From: Bacteroidota bacterium
GTDB taxonomy: Bacteria; Bacteroidota; Bacteroidia; Chitinophagales; Chitinophagaceae
Length of the DNA stretch: 64,000 bases
NCBI GenBank assembly: GCA_018267705.1
Contig: JAFDXX010000012.1
Coordinates: forward strand, 115,779 to 179,778
Reading direction: 5' to 3'
The notes under the pieces are model-generated. The model saw nothing but the letters and a program-made list of their open reading frames with translations. It was not told where the DNA came from and ran no database searches. Shown one piece after another: positions 16,657 to 26,072 of this stretch (position 1 is the stretch's first letter; every line of letters starts with the position of its first letter). Both the position numbers and the translations under genes were made by a program.

Positions 16657-18078
16657 GTGATTAAAAAATTAGACATACTTGTTCTGCGTGCATTTATAGG
16701 TCCTTTTTTTGCCACTTTTCTTATTTCAATTTTTGTATTGGTATTACAATTTTTTTGGGTGTATTTAGATGATTTTGTTGGAAAAGGACTTGATACCGGT
16801 ACACTGTTTTATTTAATTGGAATGGTAGCCATACATTGGGTTCCGTTGGCACTACCATTGGCATTGTTGTTATCATCAATTATGACGTTTGGAAACTTAG
16901 GCGAAACCTTTGAAATAGTTGCCATTAAAGCTGCAGGCATTCCTTTACTTCGTTTTATGAGACCACTTTTTATAACATCTGTTTTTATAAGTGGTATTGC
17001 TTTTTTGTTTGCCAACAATATTATTCCGTATGCTGAATTAAAGTTAGATACTTTAAAATATGATATTATTATTTCAAAACCTGCATTTGATATTAAAGAA
17101 GGCGTTTTTTATAATAAAATAGATGGATACATTATTAAAATTGGGAAAAAAGAAAAAGATGACAGCACCATTAGAAATATTGTTATTTATGAAAAAAATT
17201 ATAACCTGCAAGATAATTTATTGGTTGCCGAAAGTGGTATAATGCGTACCACACCCGATAAAAAATTTTTAGAATTTGTAATGCACAACGGATGGCGTTA
17301 TCAAGAAAAAGGACCACACCAAACTTTTGCTACTGATTATATTAAAACACATTTTAAAGAATACAAAAAAGTATTTGACTTAAAAAGTTTTCAGTTAAAC
17401 AAAACCAATGACAGCAGTTTATATAATCCAAAAATTTTAAGTGTTAGGCAATTACAAAAAGCCGTAGATTCTATAAAAAACAACGATAGTATTTACATAA
17501 AAAGAGCCACTATTGAAATAAACCCTTACTTAACTTTTACAAAGTATAAAGATTCTGTTTGGCCTAAACATATTGATACAACATACAGCTATCCAAAATC
17601 ACTTGCAGATTCTATAAGTTTATTAGTTTTTGAACGAGTTGCCAATCAAATAAATTTAGTAAAAGCCAATGCCAATATACTAAACAACGATTACCTGATG
17701 AAGCAACAATCTTTACGCAACCACGAAATAGAATGGCATAGAAAGTTTACTTTAAGTTTTGCTTGCTTGGTATTGTTTTTAATTGGTGCACCCTTAGGTT
17801 CTATTATTCGTAAAGGCGGCTTAGGATCTCCATTAGTGTTTGCAATTGTTTTTTTCGTATTATTTCATTTATTAAATACGTTTGGAGAAAAGTTTGCAAA
17901 AGAAGGTGTAACAAGCGTTTTCGTTGGCATGTGGCTTTCAACTTTAGTATTAATTCCTGTAGGAATATTTCTTATATACAAAGCCATGAGAGATTCACAA
18001 TTATTTAATCAAGAATTTTATTTCCGTTTATTCAGAAGTATAAAAACTATAATTGGTAATTTTACAAACAGAAAATAA
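16657..18078 (+). CDS. LPS export permease of the LptF/LptG (YjgP/YjgQ) family
   Basis: This 473-aa inner-membrane protein starts with GTG (MIKKLDILVLRAFIGPFFAT). It has three N-terminal membrane segments with HWVPLALPLALLLSSIMTFGNLGE, a periplasmic jellyroll region (about residues 130-360) and three C-terminal segments including FLIGAPLGSIIRKGGLG. It would work with LptB to pull lipopolysaccharide from the inner membrane toward LptA/LptD. Whether this is LptF or LptG cannot be decided. It stands alone here and is divergent from the hypothetical gene at 15958-16542. Confidence 0.92.
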   Translation: MIKKLDILVLRAFIGPFFATFLISIFVLVLQFFWVYLDDFVGKGLDTGTLFYLIGMVAIHWVPLALPLALLLSSIMTFGNLGETFEIVAIKAAGIPLLRFMRPLFITSVFISGIAFLFANNIIPYAELKLDTLKYDIIISKPAFDIKEGVFYNKIDGYIIKIGKKEKDDSTIRNIVIYEKNYNLQDNLLVAESGIMRTTPDKKFLEFVMHNGWRYQEKGPHQTFATDYIKTHFKEYKKVFDLKSFQLNKTNDSSLYNPKILSVRQLQKAVDSIKNNDSIYIKRATIEINPYLTFTKYKDSVWPKHIDTTYSYPKSLADSISLLVFERVANQINLVKANANILNNDYLMKQQSLRNHEIEWHRKFTLSFACLVLFLIGAPLGSIIRKGGLGSPLVFAIVFFVLFHLLNTFGEKFAKEGVTSVFVGMWLSTLVLIPVGIFLIYKAMRDSQLFNQEFYFRLFRSIKTIIGNFTNRK

Positions 18079-18138
18079 TAAAGCCCTGCATACATAAAAG
18101 TGTTGTTTACAAATTATTGTATTATTAAACATTTTAAC

Positions 18139-18876
18139 ATGAAACAAACAAACACAAGCCGTAGAAGTTTTATTAAAACATCAGGCAAAGCAGGAGTTGC
18201 ATTGGGGTTATCTGCAACAATATTACCATCACTTGCTAAAGCATTTGCACCCAATCAACCACAAATTATTCCTTTTACACAACAACCATTACCTTATGCA
18301 TACAATGCTTTAGATGCAGCTATTGATGCAAGAACAATGGAAATTCATTACACCAAACATGCTGCCGCTTATGCAAAAAATTTAGCAGAAGCATGTGTTG
18401 CAGAGCATATAAATACACAATCAACTTCTTTAGAAAATTTAATGCAAAACATTTCTAAGTATTCACCAAAAATGCGAAACAATGGTGGCGGGCATTTCAA
18501 TCATGAATTTTTTTGGAGAAGTATGAGTGCTGCCTCCACTGGCAATCCTTCCGGCAAATTAGCTAATGCCATAATAAAAGATTTTGGATCTGTAGAAGCA
18601 TTCAAAACAAAATTTACAGATGCAGGTAAAAACAGATTTGGAAGCGGCTGGGCATGGTTAATAAAAAACAATGACGGAAAATTAATAGTAGGCTCAACAC
18701 CCAATCAAGACAATCCTTTAATGGATGTTTGTGAATTGAAAGGCACACCATTATTAGGTTTAGACGTTTGGGAACATGCTTACTATTTACGTTATCAAAA
18801 CAAACGCCCCGATTATATTAATGCATGGTGGAAAGTAGTAAACTGGAACGAAGTTGAAAAAAGATTTGAAGTGTAA
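18139..18876 (+). CDS. Exported Fe/Mn superoxide dismutase with Tat-type signal
   Basis: The ATG at 18139 starts a 245-aa protein with [10 protein letters not shown], a twin-arginine motif, then a hydrophobic stretch ending SLAKAFA. An upstream ATG at 18100 adds 13 residues that spoil the signal, so I reject it. The SOD domain has metal ligands in [23 protein letters not shown], and [23 protein letters not shown]. It dismutates superoxide, here predicted in the periplasm. OsmC follows 45 nt downstream, suggesting an oxidative-stress pair. Confidence 0.93.
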   Translation: MKQTNTSRRSFIKTSGKAGVALGLSATILPSLAKAFAPNQPQIIPFTQQPLPYAYNALDAAIDARTMEIHYTKHAAAYAKNLAEACVAEHINTQSTSLENLMQNISKYSPKMRNNGGGHFNHEFFWRSMSAASTGNPSGKLANAIIKDFGSVEAFKTKFTDAGKNRFGSGWAWLIKNNDGKLIVGSTPNQDNPLMDVCELKGTPLLGLDVWEHAYYLRYQNKRPDYINAWWKVVNWNEVEKRFEV

Positions 18877-18921
18877 TTACATTTCATTCAAAACAATATT
18901 TAAATATTAAAATAAAAATTA

Positions 18922-19332
18922 ATGAAAGCAACAGCAAAATGGGTAAGCAAATTAGCTTTTGATGTTACCAGCGATAATAACCATACTGCACGTTTAGATA
19001 CAACCGTTGAAGGCGGAAGTTTAAACAGTGGTATGAGCCCCAAACAAATGCTGTTAGCATCATTATGCAGTTGCAGCGGTATGGATGTAGTAAGTATTTT
19101 AGAAAAAATGAAAGTACCTTTTTCTAATTTAATTATTGAAGCAGAAGCAGAACAAACTACTGAGCAGCCAAAGGTTTTTAAATATATAAACATGGTATAT
19201 AAAGCCAATATTGCTGCAACTGATTTAGATAAATTTAAACGTGCCGCAGAACTATCACACGATAAATATTGTGGCATAAGCATTATGCTCAAAAAACATT
19301 GTGCCATCAATTACACGCTACAAATTATTTAA
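18922..19332 (+). CDS. OsmC-family peroxiredoxin-like protein
   Basis: This 136-aa OsmC/Ohr-fold protein begins KATAKWVSKLAFDV. Two conserved cysteine sites are visible: the helix LASLCSCSGMDVVSIL and KYCGISIML. Family members reduce organic hydroperoxides using a Cys pair; the specific substrate is not readable. It is cytosolic. It lies between the exported superoxide dismutase and a cation efflux gene on the same strand, with gaps of 45 and 28 nt, so the three may be co-transcribed. Confidence 0.9.
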   Translation: MKATAKWVSKLAFDVTSDNNHTARLDTTVEGGSLNSGMSPKQMLLASLCSCSGMDVVSILEKMKVPFSNLIIEAEAEQTTEQPKVFKYINMVYKANIAATDLDKFKRAAELSHDKYCGISIMLKKHCAINYTLQII

Positions 19333-19360
19333 TTTCACTTACTAAAGCATAAAAAAAGTT

Positions 19361-20347
19361 TTGCAACAAGCTAAACAAAACTATCGGCTTCAACTATATA
19401 TAACAATTCTAAGTGTTGTATTATTTATTGCTAAAATAATTGCGTATTATTTAACCAACTCATTAGCAATTTTAAGCGATGCTTTAGAAAGTATAGTAAA
19501 CGTAGTTGCCGGTTTTATTGGCTTATACGCATTATACATTGCTGCCAAACCTAAAGATATTGAACATCCGTATGGGCATGGAAAAGCAGAATTTGTTTCA
19601 GCAGCAGTTGAAGGTGCATTAATTATTGCATCAGGAATTTTAATCTTGTATCAAACCGTACAAAGCCTATTTAATAACAAACCTATTGAAGCATTAGACA
19701 TTGGTTTAATATTAGTTGCAGCCACAGCCATTATTAATTTTATTGCAGGAAGTATATGTTTAAATATTGGAAGAAAAAATAATTCGTTGGCATTAATATC
19801 ATCAGGAAAACATTTAAAAATAGATACTTATTCAACCTTAGGCATTATTGCAGGTTTATTGTTGATGTATTTTTCAAAACTATTTTGGTTAGATAAAGTA
19901 TTGGCCACATTAATAAGTATACTTATTTTATTTAACGGATATAAAATTTTAAGAGTTTCTTTAGCAGGAATTATGGACGAAGCTGATATGGAATTATTAA
20001 ACAAATTAGTTTTGATATTAAATAAAAACAGAAAAGAAAATTGGGTTGATTTACACAACCTTCGTGTAATAAAATATGGAAGCACATTGCATGTAGATTG
20101 TCATTTAACAGTACCTTGGTACTTAAACGTACACGAAGCCCATAAAGAAATAGATGCGTTAAGCGATTTAATAAAAAAAGAATTTGGCAATGCAATAGAA
20201 TTATTTGTACATACAGATGGTTGCTTAGACTTTAGTTGCCCCATTTGTATAAAAACCGATTGTACAAAAAGATTACATCCTTTCAATAAAAAAATAGAAT
20301 GGACTTTAAAAAATATTGTTTCTAATCAAAAACATCATGCAAATTAA
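19361..20347 (+). CDS. Cation diffusion facilitator family transporter
   Basis: This 328-aa protein starts with TTG (in-frame stop 18 bases upstream, no nearby ATG). Six N-terminal membrane segments include the metal sites SDALESIVNVVAG and HPYGHGKAEFVSAAVEGA, followed by a cytosolic C-terminal domain (HVDCHLTVPWYLNVHEAHKE). A cysteine-rich tail, DGCLDFSCPICIKTDC, adds four Cys that could bind metal; similar tails occur in other Bacteroidota members. It probably exports Zn, Fe or another divalent cation in exchange for protons; the ion cannot be assigned. Confidence 0.93.
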   Translation: MQQAKQNYRLQLYITILSVVLFIAKIIAYYLTNSLAILSDALESIVNVVAGFIGLYALYIAAKPKDIEHPYGHGKAEFVSAAVEGALIIASGILILYQTVQSLFNNKPIEALDIGLILVAATAIINFIAGSICLNIGRKNNSLALISSGKHLKIDTYSTLGIIAGLLLMYFSKLFWLDKVLATLISILILFNGYKILRVSLAGIMDEADMELLNKLVLILNKNRKENWVDLHNLRVIKYGSTLHVDCHLTVPWYLNVHEAHKEIDALSDLIKKEFGNAIELFVHTDGCLDFSCPICIKTDCTKRLHPFNKKIEWTLKNIVSNQKHHAN

Positions 20348-20396
20348 TACGGCATATAATTCAATAACAAAATTTTACAACTTAAAATAAACAATT

Positions 20397-21767
20397 ATGC
20401 AAGTTTGGAAAGATTATCAATTAAAAAATAAAGAAAGGTTCTTAAATGAATTACTCGATTTGTTACGCATTGCAAGCATTAGTGCAAGAAGTGAACACAA
20501 AACAGATATGCATACCTGTGCAAAATCTGTTCAACAACATTTATTAAATGCGGGTGCAAGCAAAGCAGAAATTTTTGAAACCGAAGGGCACCCTATAGTA
20601 TATGGAGAAAAAATAATTGATGTAAACAAACCAACCGTTTTAGTGTACGGGCATTACGATGTACAACCTGTAGAACCTATAGAACTATGGCACAGCGGGC
20701 CTTTTGAACCCGTAATAAAAGATGGGAAAATTTATGCCAGAGGAAGTGCAGATGATAAAGGACAATTTTTTATGCACATAAAAGCATTAGAAACTTTGGT
20801 ACAAACAAACACTATACCCTGCAACATAAAATTTATTATTGAAGGTGAAGAAGAAATTGGAAGTCCTAATTTGGCAAAATTTGTAAAAGAAAAAAAAGAT
20901 TTATTAAAATCAGATGTAATATTAATTAGCGATACTTCTATGCTTAGCATGGAAAATCCGAGTATTGATGTTGGTGTTCGCGGATTAAGTTATATAGAAG
21001 TAGAAGTAACCGGACCAAACAGAGATTTGCATAGCGGCGTATACGGCGGTGCTGTTGCAAACCCTATAACTATGTTGGCAAAAATGATTGCAAGTTGTCA
21101 TGATGAAAACAATCATATTACCATTCCCGGTTTTTATGATGATGTTGTTGAATCATCAAATGAAGAAAGAAAAAAAATGGCAGAAGCACCATTTAATGAA
21201 GAAGAATACAAAAATGATTTAGGTATTAAAAAATTATGGGGCGAAAAAAATTTTACTACTAATGAAAGAACAGGTATTCGCCCAACATTAGAGTTAAATG
21301 GTATTTGGGGTGGCTATACCGGCGAAGGTTCTAAAACAGTTTTACCCAGCAAAGCATTTGCAAAAATTTCAGCACGTTTAGTTCCCAATCAATCATCAAA
21401 AAAAATAACAGAAAAATTAATTAATTATTTTCAAAGCATTGCCCCTGCAGGTGTAACTGTTAAAGCAAGCGAGCATCATGGTGGCGAACCTTATATGACG
21501 CCTATTGATTCTAATGAATACAAAGCAGCTTCAAAAGCAATAGCAGCAACGTTTGGCAAAGATCCTATTCCCGTACGTGGCGGAGGAAGTATTCCTATTT
21601 GTGCATTGTTTGAAAAAGAATTAAATATTAAAATTGTTTTTATGGGTTTTGGATTAGATAGCGATAATCTTCATTCACCCAACGAAAAATATGATGTATT
21701 TAATTTTTATAAAGGCATAGAAACCATTCCATATTTTCATCAGTTTTATGCACAGATGAAACAATAA
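20397..21767 (+). CDS. M20-family dipeptidase
   Basis: This 456-aa metallopeptidase has metal ligands in VYGHYDVQPVEP, ARGSADDKGQFF, EGEEEIGSPN, LISDTSML and the C-terminal DNLHSPNEKYD. VTGPNRDLHSGVYGGAV marks the dimerisation (lid) region, and the length suits the CNDP/PepV-like dipeptidases. There is no signal peptide, so it is cytosolic. It hydrolyses dipeptides or related amides with two Zn or Mn ions. It is 49 nt behind the cation transporter on the same strand. Confidence 0.94.
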   Translation: MQVWKDYQLKNKERFLNELLDLLRIASISARSEHKTDMHTCAKSVQQHLLNAGASKAEIFETEGHPIVYGEKIIDVNKPTVLVYGHYDVQPVEPIELWHSGPFEPVIKDGKIYARGSADDKGQFFMHIKALETLVQTNTIPCNIKFIIEGEEEIGSPNLAKFVKEKKDLLKSDVILISDTSMLSMENPSIDVGVRGLSYIEVEVTGPNRDLHSGVYGGAVANPITMLAKMIASCHDENNHITIPGFYDDVVESSNEERKKMAEAPFNEEEYKNDLGIKKLWGEKNFTTNERTGIRPTLELNGIWGGYTGEGSKTVLPSKAFAKISARLVPNQSSKKITEKLINYFQSIAPAGVTVKASEHHGGEPYMTPIDSNEYKAASKAIAATFGKDPIPVRGGGSIPICALFEKELNIKIVFMGFGLDSDNLHSPNEKYDVFNFYKGIETIPYFHQFYAQMKQ

Positions 21768-21857
21768 ATTTTTATGTTATTCCAAACGAAATGAAGAATT
21801 TTATTGTTAATAATGTTGTCTCACTTCGTTCAATATAACAAAAAATATTTTTACGCT

Positions 21858-22247
21858 ATGGCAGTATCAACAGAAAAACTTCGTATTGATAAATACCTTT
21901 GGGCAATTCGTTTATTTAAAACACGCTCTTTAGCTGCAGAAGCCTGCGATAAAGGAAAAGTAAAACAAAACGGCACTGCTATTAAACCAGCCAAAACAGT
22001 AACCGTTGGCGATGAGTATGAAGTAAAAACCGAAGCTAAAAAATGGTTAATAAAAGTAACTGCACTATTATACAAACGTGTGCAATATGCAGAAGCCATT
22101 AAACATTATTTAGATATTACACCTGCCGAAGAAATTGAAAGAATACAATTTCAAGCAGCCTCATTTCATACGGGTAAAATGCTTAGTAAAATTGGCAGAC
22201 CCACAAAAAAGCAAAGAAGAGATTTAGATGAATTTATGGAAGGGTAA
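21858..22247 (+). CDS. S4-domain RNA-binding protein (Hsp15-like)
   Basis: The ATG at 21858 gives 129 aa beginning MAVSTEKLRIDKYLWAIRLF; the upstream frame to 21804 is not conserved in style and is rejected. The S4 domain is KTRSLAAEACDKGKVKQNG, followed by VTVGDEYEVK. A basic tail, GRPTKKQRRDLDEF, matches Hsp15 (HslR) homologues, which bind stalled 50S subunits carrying peptidyl-tRNA. It lies 31 nt before trmD, so both may be translated from one message. Confidence 0.92.
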   Translation: MAVSTEKLRIDKYLWAIRLFKTRSLAAEACDKGKVKQNGTAIKPAKTVTVGDEYEVKTEAKKWLIKVTALLYKRVQYAEAIKHYLDITPAEEIERIQFQAASFHTGKMLSKIGRPTKKQRRDLDEFMEG

Positions 22248-22278
22248 TTATCTTTAAAAAACTACGCACAATTAATTT

Positions 22279-22956
22279 ATGATTATTCATATTCTTTCTG
22301 CAGTTCCCGAATTATTAGAAAGCCCTTTTCAACATAGTATTATGAAACGTGCTGCCAATAAGGGTTTATTGCAAGTATATATTCACAACTTACGTAAATG
22401 GGCAATTAATAAACACGGACAAATTGATGATTACCAATATGGTGGCGGTGCAGGTATGGTTATGATGTGTGAACCACTAGCCAATGCTATTGAAGAATTG
22501 CAACAAGAAAAAAAATTTGATGAAATTATTTATGTAACACCCGATGGCAACACCTACAATCAATCAACTGCCAACCAACTTTCATTAAAAGAAAATATAT
22601 TAATTATTTGCGGGCATTATAAAGGCATAGACCAACGTATAAGAGATAAATATGTAACCAAAGAAATTTCTGTTGGAGATTATGTATTAAGTGGCGGAGA
22701 ACTTGCTGCTGCAATAATTGTAGATTCAATTGGCAGAATAATTCCCGGTGTATTGAATGATGAAACATCTGCACTTACAGACTCTTTTCAAGATAATTTA
22801 TTGGCACCGCCTGTTTACACACGCCCCGAAGATTTTAATGGAATGAAAGTGCCCGATATTTTATTATCAGGCAATCAAAAAAAAATTGAAGAGTGGCGTT
22901 ACGAACAATCGCTACAAAACACACAACAACGCCGCCCCGATTTATTGAAAGATTAA
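22279..22956 (+). CDS. trmD: tRNA (guanine-N1)-methyltransferase
   Basis: This 225-aa SPOUT enzyme has HSIMKRAANKGL, DDYQYGGGAGMVMMCEPL, ICGHYKGIDQRI and the trefoil-knot SAM site GDYVLSGGELAAAIIVDSIGRIIPGVL. It ends WRYEQSLQNTQQRRPDLL. TrmD makes m1G37 in tRNAs and prevents +1 frameshifting. In most bacteria it sits in rpsP-rimM-trmD-rplS; here it is 16 kb from rpsP-rimM and follows an S4-domain gene. Confidence 0.97.
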   Translation: MIIHILSAVPELLESPFQHSIMKRAANKGLLQVYIHNLRKWAINKHGQIDDYQYGGGAGMVMMCEPLANAIEELQQEKKFDEIIYVTPDGNTYNQSTANQLSLKENILIICGHYKGIDQRIRDKYVTKEISVGDYVLSGGELAAAIIVDSIGRIIPGVLNDETSALTDSFQDNLLAPPVYTRPEDFNGMKVPDILLSGNQKKIEEWRYEQSLQNTQQRRPDLLKD

Positions 22957-22970
22957 ATATTTTCTTTTTA

Positions 22971-23831
22971 TTAAAATCCAAACCCTCCACCTCTATTATT
23001 ACCGCTGCCATTAGTAGCTTTATAATATTTAGCGTCTATTTCTACATTATTAATAAAATCTGAATTTACTAATCCTATTTCAGCAGCACCAACTTCTAAC
23101 ATTTCTTTCATAGGAAATTTTGCTCCATTACCAATATCTTGATAATCTGAATATAAAATAGATACTTTCATTTTAGCAGCATTAGTACCCATTTGTTCCA
23201 TTAGTGGCCCAATACCAAATTGTTGTAAAGCTATTCTTCCTATACAATCCATTTTTAAAACCAATCCCGATGTTTTACTGAAATAATACGTCATTTCTTG
23301 TCCGCTTTTCAAAGTAAACTTTACTTTATAACAATCCTCTTTATTTACTTTTCCCGATCCAACTAATTCTGCTTTATGGCCTTTGGCTGCATAGTTTACA
23401 AAATGCCCAAAAGGGCCTGCACAATCTAACTGATACATTTGTTCTGCCAAGTCTTTATCGCTCATTTTAGTTAAAGATTGTTGTGCAGATGGCATTTCAC
23501 CACCCGGCCCACCAAAACCACGCATTGGCGGAATATATAAATAACCCGCAGTATCGGTTAATAAAGAATAAGAATTACGCATCCCCATCATACCCTGTAC
23601 TTCACGGCGATACAGTTTATTATTTTCTCTATAATTATTTACAGTAATATCAAATGAACCGCCCATCATTTTCATAGTAATTACACTCTTATATTGCAGC
23701 GTAATTAATTTATTCATAGCAGTTATACCGCCAACAGCAGTATCGTACTTTGCAAAAATTTCATCAACTGTTTGTGCTTTTAGCACAAAAGAAAATAAGA
23801 TACAACTAACAACAACCGTTATTTTTTTCAT
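22971..23831 (-). CDS. Exported LolA-like / outer-membrane lipoprotein-sorting-like protein
   Basis: This 286-aa protein has a clear signal peptide (MKKITVVVSCILFSFVLKA, then Q). The body resembles Bacteroidota proteins annotated as LolA-like: DEIFAKYDTAVGGITAMNKL, then beta-rich segments such as QEMTYYFSKTSGLVLKMD and VSILYSDYQDIGNGAKFPMKE. The C-terminus is glycine-rich (GSGNNRGGGFGF). It is probably periplasmic and may bind a lipid or lipoprotein in a half-barrel. It has one of the best promoters in the window (23860-23891), and it converges with trmD. Confidence 0.72.
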   Translation of the reverse strand: MKKITVVVSCILFSFVLKAQTVDEIFAKYDTAVGGITAMNKLITLQYKSVITMKMMGGSFDITVNNYRENNKLYRREVQGMMGMRNSYSLLTDTAGYLYIPPMRGFGGPGGEMPSAQQSLTKMSDKDLAEQMYQLDCAGPFGHFVNYAAKGHKAELVGSGKVNKEDCYKVKFTLKSGQEMTYYFSKTSGLVLKMDCIGRIALQQFGIGPLMEQMGTNAAKMKVSILYSDYQDIGNGAKFPMKEMLEVGAAEIGLVNSDFINNVEIDAKYYKATNGSGNNRGGGFGF

Positions 23832-23859
23832 GAAGTTTAGTTTTATAAAAATATTTTAT

Positions 23860-23891
23860 CAAATTTATGTTTCGAAATTTATTGAAAACAA
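23860..23891 (-). promoter_or_regulatory. Promoter of the LolA-like gene
   Basis: Minus strand: TTG (23889-23891), 21 nt, TAAATTTG (23860-23867), an exact TAnnTTTG box. The predicted start near 23853 leaves a leader of about 22 nt. Confidence 0.6.
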
Positions 23892-23907
23892 TATTTAACA
23901 TTTTACT

Positions 23908-25560
23908 ATGCAACAAGCAAATTTTACAATAACAGGAAAATTAGTAGATGTTTGGAATAAAGAAATTTATCCTGCTACAATTTCGGTGAACAACGGAAAA
24001 ATAAAGGCAATTACAAAAATTAATGTTGAAAATAATTCAACCTTACATTACATACTTCCCGGTTTTATTGATAGCCATGTACATGTTGAAAGTAGTATGC
24101 TAATACCAAGTGAATTTGCAAGATTAGCCGTAACACATGGCACCGTTGCTACCATTAGCGATCCTCATGAAATTGCAAATGTATGCGGAATGCAAGGTGT
24201 AGAATTTATGATTGAAAACGGCAAGCAAGTAAATTTTAAATTCAACTTTGGTGCACCCAGTTGTGTGCCTGCTACAACTTTTGAAACTGCCGGAGCTGCA
24301 TTAAATAGTAATGATGTAAGAACATTACTTGAAAAACCCGAAATAAAATATTTGAGTGAAATGATGAATTTTCCGGGTGTATTGTTTAATGATAAAGAAG
24401 TAATGCAAAAAATTAAACATGCACATGAACTCAACAAACCTATTGATGGCCATGCCCCGGGTTTAAGAGGAGAAAAAGCAAAACAATACATTGATGCAGG
24501 CATCAGTACCGATCACGAATGTTTTACCGCCGAAGAAGCATTAGATAAATTAAAATACGGAATGAAGATTTTAATACGCGAAGGAAGTGCAGCCAAAAAT
24601 TTTGAAGCATTAATTGATTTAATGAATGAACATTATGAAATGATGATGTTTTGTAGTGATGATAAACACCCCGATAGTTTAGCCATTGGCCATATTAATC
24701 AACTATGTGCCAGAGCTGTTGCAAAAGGTATTGATGTATTTAAAATACTACAAGCAGCTTGCATTAATCCTGCCTTACATTATAAGTTAGATGTAGGTTT
24801 ATTACGAGAAGGTGATAATGCCGATTTTATTGTAGCCGAAAATTTAACCAACTTCAACATATTAAAAACATTTATAAATGGAGAATTGGTTGCCGAAAAC
24901 GGAAAAACATTTATTCAATCTGTAAAAGCCAATGCAATAAATCAATTTAATTGCAATAAGGTAACTACTAAAAATGTTGAAATTTCTGTTACAGAATATC
25001 CAAACAATAACGGAAACATTCCTGTTATTGAAGCGTTAGATGGACAACTAATTACCAATAAATTATTTTTACCTGCTACCATTAAAAACAATTTATTAAT
25101 AAGCAATACAGAAACAGACGTTCTTAAAATGGTAGTTGTAAATCGCTATCATAATGCAACTGTTGCAAAATGTTTTATAAAAAACTTTGGTTTACAACAA
25201 GGTGCTTTAGCAAGTAGTGTAGCACATGATAGCCATAATATTGTAGCCGTAGGTGTAGATGATGAAAGCCTTGTAAAAGCAATTAATTTAGTTATACAAG
25301 AAAAAGGTGGTGTTAGTGCTGTAAGCAATACTAAAGAAATGGTTTTAGGTTTACCTGTTGCAGGATTAATGACAACCGAAGACGGGTATAAAGTTGCAGA
25401 GGCTTACACTGCTATTGATATTATGACAAAAAAAGATTTAGGTAGCACATTAGGTTCTCCATTTATGACACTAAGCTTTATGGCATTATTAGTAATACCT
25501 TATTTAAAATTAAGCGATAAAGGTTTGTTTGATGGAGAGAAATTTGAGTTTGTACATTAA
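23908..25560 (+). CDS. ade: Adenine deaminase
   Basis: This 550-aa amidohydrolase has the adenine deaminase domain order. The metal-binding [13 protein letters not shown] starts the barrel, followed by [24 protein letters not shown] and [11 protein letters not shown]. The C-terminal domain has [16 protein letters not shown] and [18 protein letters not shown]. It deaminates adenine to hypoxanthine for purine salvage, using Fe or Mn, and is cytosolic. upp, another nucleobase salvage gene, is nearby. Its stop is only two bases from that of the convergent lipoprotein gene. Confidence 0.96.
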   Translation: MQQANFTITGKLVDVWNKEIYPATISVNNGKIKAITKINVENNSTLHYILPGFIDSHVHVESSMLIPSEFARLAVTHGTVATISDPHEIANVCGMQGVEFMIENGKQVNFKFNFGAPSCVPATTFETAGAALNSNDVRTLLEKPEIKYLSEMMNFPGVLFNDKEVMQKIKHAHELNKPIDGHAPGLRGEKAKQYIDAGISTDHECFTAEEALDKLKYGMKILIREGSAAKNFEALIDLMNEHYEMMMFCSDDKHPDSLAIGHINQLCARAVAKGIDVFKILQAACINPALHYKLDVGLLREGDNADFIVAENLTNFNILKTFINGELVAENGKTFIQSVKANAINQFNCNKVTTKNVEISVTEYPNNNGNIPVIEALDGQLITNKLFLPATIKNNLLISNTETDVLKMVVVNRYHNATVAKCFIKNFGLQQGALASSVAHDSHNIVAVGVDDESLVKAINLVIQEKGGVSAVSNTKEMVLGLPVAGLMTTEDGYKVAEAYTAIDIMTKKDLGSTLGSPFMTLSFMALLVIPYLKLSDKGLFDGEKFEFVH

Positions 25561-25562
25561 AA

Positions 25563-25973
25563 TTACTGCACAGCATTTGCACTCACAATAAAAGCAGCTA
25601 CACTATCTGTACCACGTGGTGTTTTATACTTTGCCTTAAAAGCAAACGCATCATTGGGTGCAATAGTGTTATCAAATAATTCTTCGTGGTTAGCAACAAG
25701 GTTACCTTCTTTATAATACAGTAATTTCACTCTAATACTTTTATAAGCAACAATACTTGCGGTATTTTTTATTGTACCTTTATAAACGGTTTTACCCCAA
25801 ATATTACGATGATCATCTCCTTCTAATTTTAAAAAGGCTTTAGGATTTTCTTTTTCTCGTTTGGCCAACGAAACTTTTTGCTCTACATAAGTATGTTCAT
25901 CAAACTTCTTCTCTTTAGTATTGCACGAAAAAAATATAAAAAACAATAGAAAATAAATACAAGTTTTTTTCAT
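25563..25973 (-). CDS. Small lipoprotein of unknown function
   Basis: The ATG at 25973 gives 136 aa with a lipoprotein signal ending FIFFSC (Cys17). A start 30 bases upstream (26003) would overlap the -7 box and spoil the signal, so it is rejected. After the lipidated Cys comes a charged region, then a beta-rich domain with GKTVYKGTIKNTASIVAYKS and TIAPNDAFAFKAKYKTP. This resembles FxLYD-type domains that follow changes in chain length or polarity, but I cannot name a family firmly. It is probably anchored in the periplasm or outer membrane. Confidence 0.75.
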   Translation of the reverse strand: MKKTCIYFLLFFIFFSCNTKEKKFDEHTYVEQKVSLAKREKENPKAFLKLEGDDHRNIWGKTVYKGTIKNTASIVAYKSIRVKLLYYKEGNLVANHEELFDNTIAPNDAFAFKAKYKTPRGTDSVAAFIVSANAVQ

Positions 25974-26000
25974 ACCCAATTTGTTTAAAAGTATTATTCT

Positions 26001-26008
26001 CAAATGTA
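26001..26008 (-). promoter_or_regulatory. Candidate -7 promoter box of the lipoprotein gene
   Basis: Minus-strand TACATTTG matches TAnnTTTG exactly, 27 nt before the ATG at 25973. This supports that ATG over the upstream one at 26003. No -33 TTG is visible. Confidence 0.4.
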
Positions 26009-26072
26009 CTGTGAAAAGTAAAAGAATTAACGTTACTTTACAGCGTTTGTTTTAAATAAACCTTACAACTGT

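Noticed and set aside
18900..19310. Minus-strand open frame of 136 codons over the OsmC gene, the same length as OsmC
   Set aside because: The OsmC motifs are on the plus strand. The reverse frame has no family features or promoter, so the equal length is chance.
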